Shown: positions 61,710-64,000 of the stretch, piece after piece | How positions within the stretch are numbered: position 1 is the stretch's first letter | Layout: each line of letters starts with the position of its first letter | DNA from: Brasenia schreberi | Taxonomy: Eukaryota > Streptophyta > Magnoliopsida > Nymphaeales > Cabombaceae | Direction: 5' to 3' | Assembly: GCA_036023115.1 (NCBI GenBank) | Contig: JAYKKT010000086.1 | Location: 15,515,501 to 15,579,500, forward strand | DNA: 64,000 nt | Made by a program: the position numbers and the translations under genes | Notes under the pieces: generated by a model | Database searches by the model: none | What the model was told of the DNA's origin: nothing | The model's input: the letters and a program-made list of their open reading frames with translations, nothing else

Positions 61710-62180
61710 TCGAAGGCTTTTAGCTCCCGATAACAAAGTAAGCTTTATCAAAATTTATTCCATGAAGTGGGTCGACCATGGCTGGTATTCTATCCATCTT
61801 TAGGTGTTTCTAACCTTAAATAAACATCATTTCTAAATCTTGGGTCTTTTACACCCATTTTTACCCAAAAGAGAGCTTCATAAGATTTTACTAAAAAAAT
61901 ATTTATATTAGATATTTAATATAGGTTGGCTTTTATATTTATTATCATTAAGAATTTTGAAACTTATACATATTCATGACACCAAATGAGGTTCTATTTA
62001 CAAAAATGATGATTTTGATGTATATGTATATGTATAGGGGATAGTCTTTTATAAAAACTTTATATTTTGGCCATTATTAGACACATAAATATATGAAAAA
62101 ATCCAAAATTCGTAAAATATACTTACCATACTCTATTTTTCTTATCACTACCATTTTGCTAAAAAGCTCTATATTTATAT
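61710..62180 (+). repeat. Unclassified dispersed repeat, copy 2
   Basis: Second copy of the repeat at 31566-32110, same orientation, 30 kb away. It shows the same ordered landmarks, with small insertions and deletions. Confidence 0.75.
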
Positions 62181-62449
62181 TTATTTTCAAAAAATAAGAT
62201 AAAAAGAGAGTGTTTATTTAAAAACTTAGTATACATTTATATACATACCTCAAGCCCGACTCAATTAAGCTTAAGTTTTAATTGAACCTAGCTTAGGTGA
62301 CCCAAGCCTATCGAGTTCACATTTGTTTTAGTTGACCCATGCTATGGTGCTGAAAATTCATTTTAAGCCAAATTACTTAGTCAAGCATTATATTAAAATT
62401 CAATTTTAAGTCAAACTAAGACTACCTTAATCATAACTCAACTCACTCA

Positions 62450-63150
62450 TTGGAATCAACTCCACATTAAGCTACAATGGGTTGTTCTACTTTAATACAT
62501 GAAGGTCAACAATTATCATGCTTCATCAAGGTTTCAAGACAAGAGAAATACTCAAATTGGAATCAGACCATCTTGAGAAGCCATCGAAGTTATGTCAAGC
62601 CTCAAAACCAAGTCGAGCCACTCAAGGAGCCCTCAAGTCATGATAGAATCAACCATGTCATCTAGCCATCAAGCCAAAATTAAAGCCACTTAGCCACGTA
62701 TGGTTTTAGAATCAAAGAAAAATTATTTCAAGTCTTTAGAGTCATATCTTTTTAGAATTATTAGAGATTACATAGGGATCAAAATGTTGTTGTTTCTTAT
62801 CTCTAAGAGGTTGGATCCCCTCTATAAATAAGGCCTTTGGCCTCCCATTGTATTTATCTCTCTCATTATCAAGCAACAATAATATTTCTAAGTATCTATC
62901 AAGTAAGATCATCCCCTTCTCTCTCTCCCCTCTCTTCTTCCTCTTGTTTTTTGTATGTGTGTTGTGTATCGACCTTGAGAGATCGACGAAGGAGAAATTC
63001 ACCCAGCTTTAAACATGATAAAATTGTGAGAAATCAACTAAAGGAGAGATCGATTGTTTCTAAGGTATTCTTAGAACCTTATTTCAATGGTTTCATACAT
63101 TGCTCCACTCTTTTAATATACTTTATATCCTGGTTTTAGTTTTTAGTTAC
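62450..63150 (+). repeat. Possible LTR with promoter
   Basis: CCCCTCTATAAATAAGGCCT (TATAAATA at 62823-62830) is followed by TTGTATTTATCTCTCTCATT and CAAGCAACAATAATATTTC, the style of many plant LTR U3-R regions. Neither edge nor a partner LTR was identified. Confidence 0.35.
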
Positions 63151-64000
63151 TAGTTATCTTAGATCATAATAGTTATCATCATTACATTAGGTAATCACTA
63201 CCCCATCATGATTCTTTAGTTTTATTCGTATGCTATGCACTCCATTGTCCCTTTTTTTCTTTGAATGTTTTCTGGTTTTATTAATATTCACCTTACTTTC
63301 ATATTCAATGTCTTTAATTTATAGTTTTCTTATAGCTACGTGCATCAATTAAATCCCTTAGTCCATGCAACAATCCCTTTTGAATCATCTTGAATCTTGA
63401 ATTTTATTATTACACGGATAGTTTAATTCTTGATTAAGTTAGAATTATTTTGCATATTTGATTTAATTCATCCATGTTCAAGATCTTATTCTTGCATCCC
63501 CTTGTATAAGTTTTCTTTAAATTTCGTACACAGTTGATTTTATAAAAATATTTGAAATTCGTGTATATTGCATATCAAGATCTTTACAAATCAATATTTT
63601 TTATAAATTAGGATCTTTGCAAATCATGATTTTCTATACCTTAGAATTTTTGCTTCTTAAAACTTTTATAATTAGTTGCATATTCCATTTATTGTATAAT
63701 TGTTAACTAGGAAATTGTTTTCGTAGGATTGTTTCTATCCATATCCATATTAAGTCCATAACCTAATTAGAATCATTACCCATATTAGAGATTCATATCC
63801 ATTTAGAGCCAAATTCCAATTAAAATAAAATCTCTATTAGATCTAAATCCAATTAAACCGAAAACCAATAAGAATATGAATCATTTTTACTCACATTTCA
63901 ATCCAAGTGCACATCTATTTTCTCTTTTATTAGTCATAAATTTTGTAGTGCATGAACCGATCCTTGCCTGTCGGGACAAGAGAGTGATTGTGAAAAAAAT
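63151..64000. other. AT-rich DNA to the window end
   Basis: No gene recognised. Short repeated words (GATCTTTACAAATCA/GATCTTTGCAAATCA near 63580 and 63612) occur. Confidence 0.45.

Noticed and set aside
62477..63139. Open frames near the window end
   Set aside because: No domain signature; the region looks like an LTR promoter and leader.

Overview
The window reads as plant nuclear DNA. It has GT-AG spliced genes with long introns, a group I calcium-dependent protein kinase, a plastid-type threonine deaminase, and a dense mix of plant transposons (hAT, RTE-like LINE, SINE, Ty1/copia, Ty3/gypsy, a Mutator/FAR1 scrap) in AT-rich sequence. It is an angiosperm; I cannot name the species. Nothing prokaryotic, viral or organellar was seen.

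The gene-bearing part is about 10.5-35.8 kb. A complete seven-exon CPK1-type kinase (11203-15289, +, 581 aa) lies tail to tail with a four-exon gene for a small single-pass membrane protein (16577-21319, -, 177 aa as I model it). The second intron of that gene is filled by a decayed LINE. Next comes a threonine deaminase locus (23406-29528, -) that looks like an unprocessed pseudogene. It has two frameshifts in exon 1, two splice acceptors without AG, and an in-frame deletion that removes most of the allosteric domain. Its last intron holds a second, 5'-truncated LINE with a long target-site duplication. At 35.0-35.8 kb (-) lies a three-domain ubiquitin-like gene with one 1-bp frameshift.

The rest is repeats. 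1-10 kb holds an hAT remnant, LTR-like sequence carrying a 174-bp GA array, a 244-bp foldback element and TA arrays. 31-34 kb holds an unclassified repeat and a copia fragment. 37.5-41.9 kb is an hAT remnant with an internal tandem duplication and an inserted LINE tail. 42.2-43.6 kb is a copia remnant. 43.6-49.4 kb is a pair of 1.3-1.7 kb LTR-like direct repeats around non-coding DNA. 49.6-52.1 kb holds several diverged copies of another LTR-like repeat. 53.3-59.2 kb is a GC-richer Ty3/gypsy element with only its 5' LTR. 60-64 kb holds a FAR1/MULE scrap, a second copy of the 31-kb repeat and an LTR-like promoter region.

The genes do not form a pathway together. I found no convincing new biological system. 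The most informative features are the layered decay of the threonine deaminase copy, nested retroposon insertions with readable target duplications, and TA arrays sitting between inverted or direct repeats. All calls are from reading the sequence; no database search was possible.
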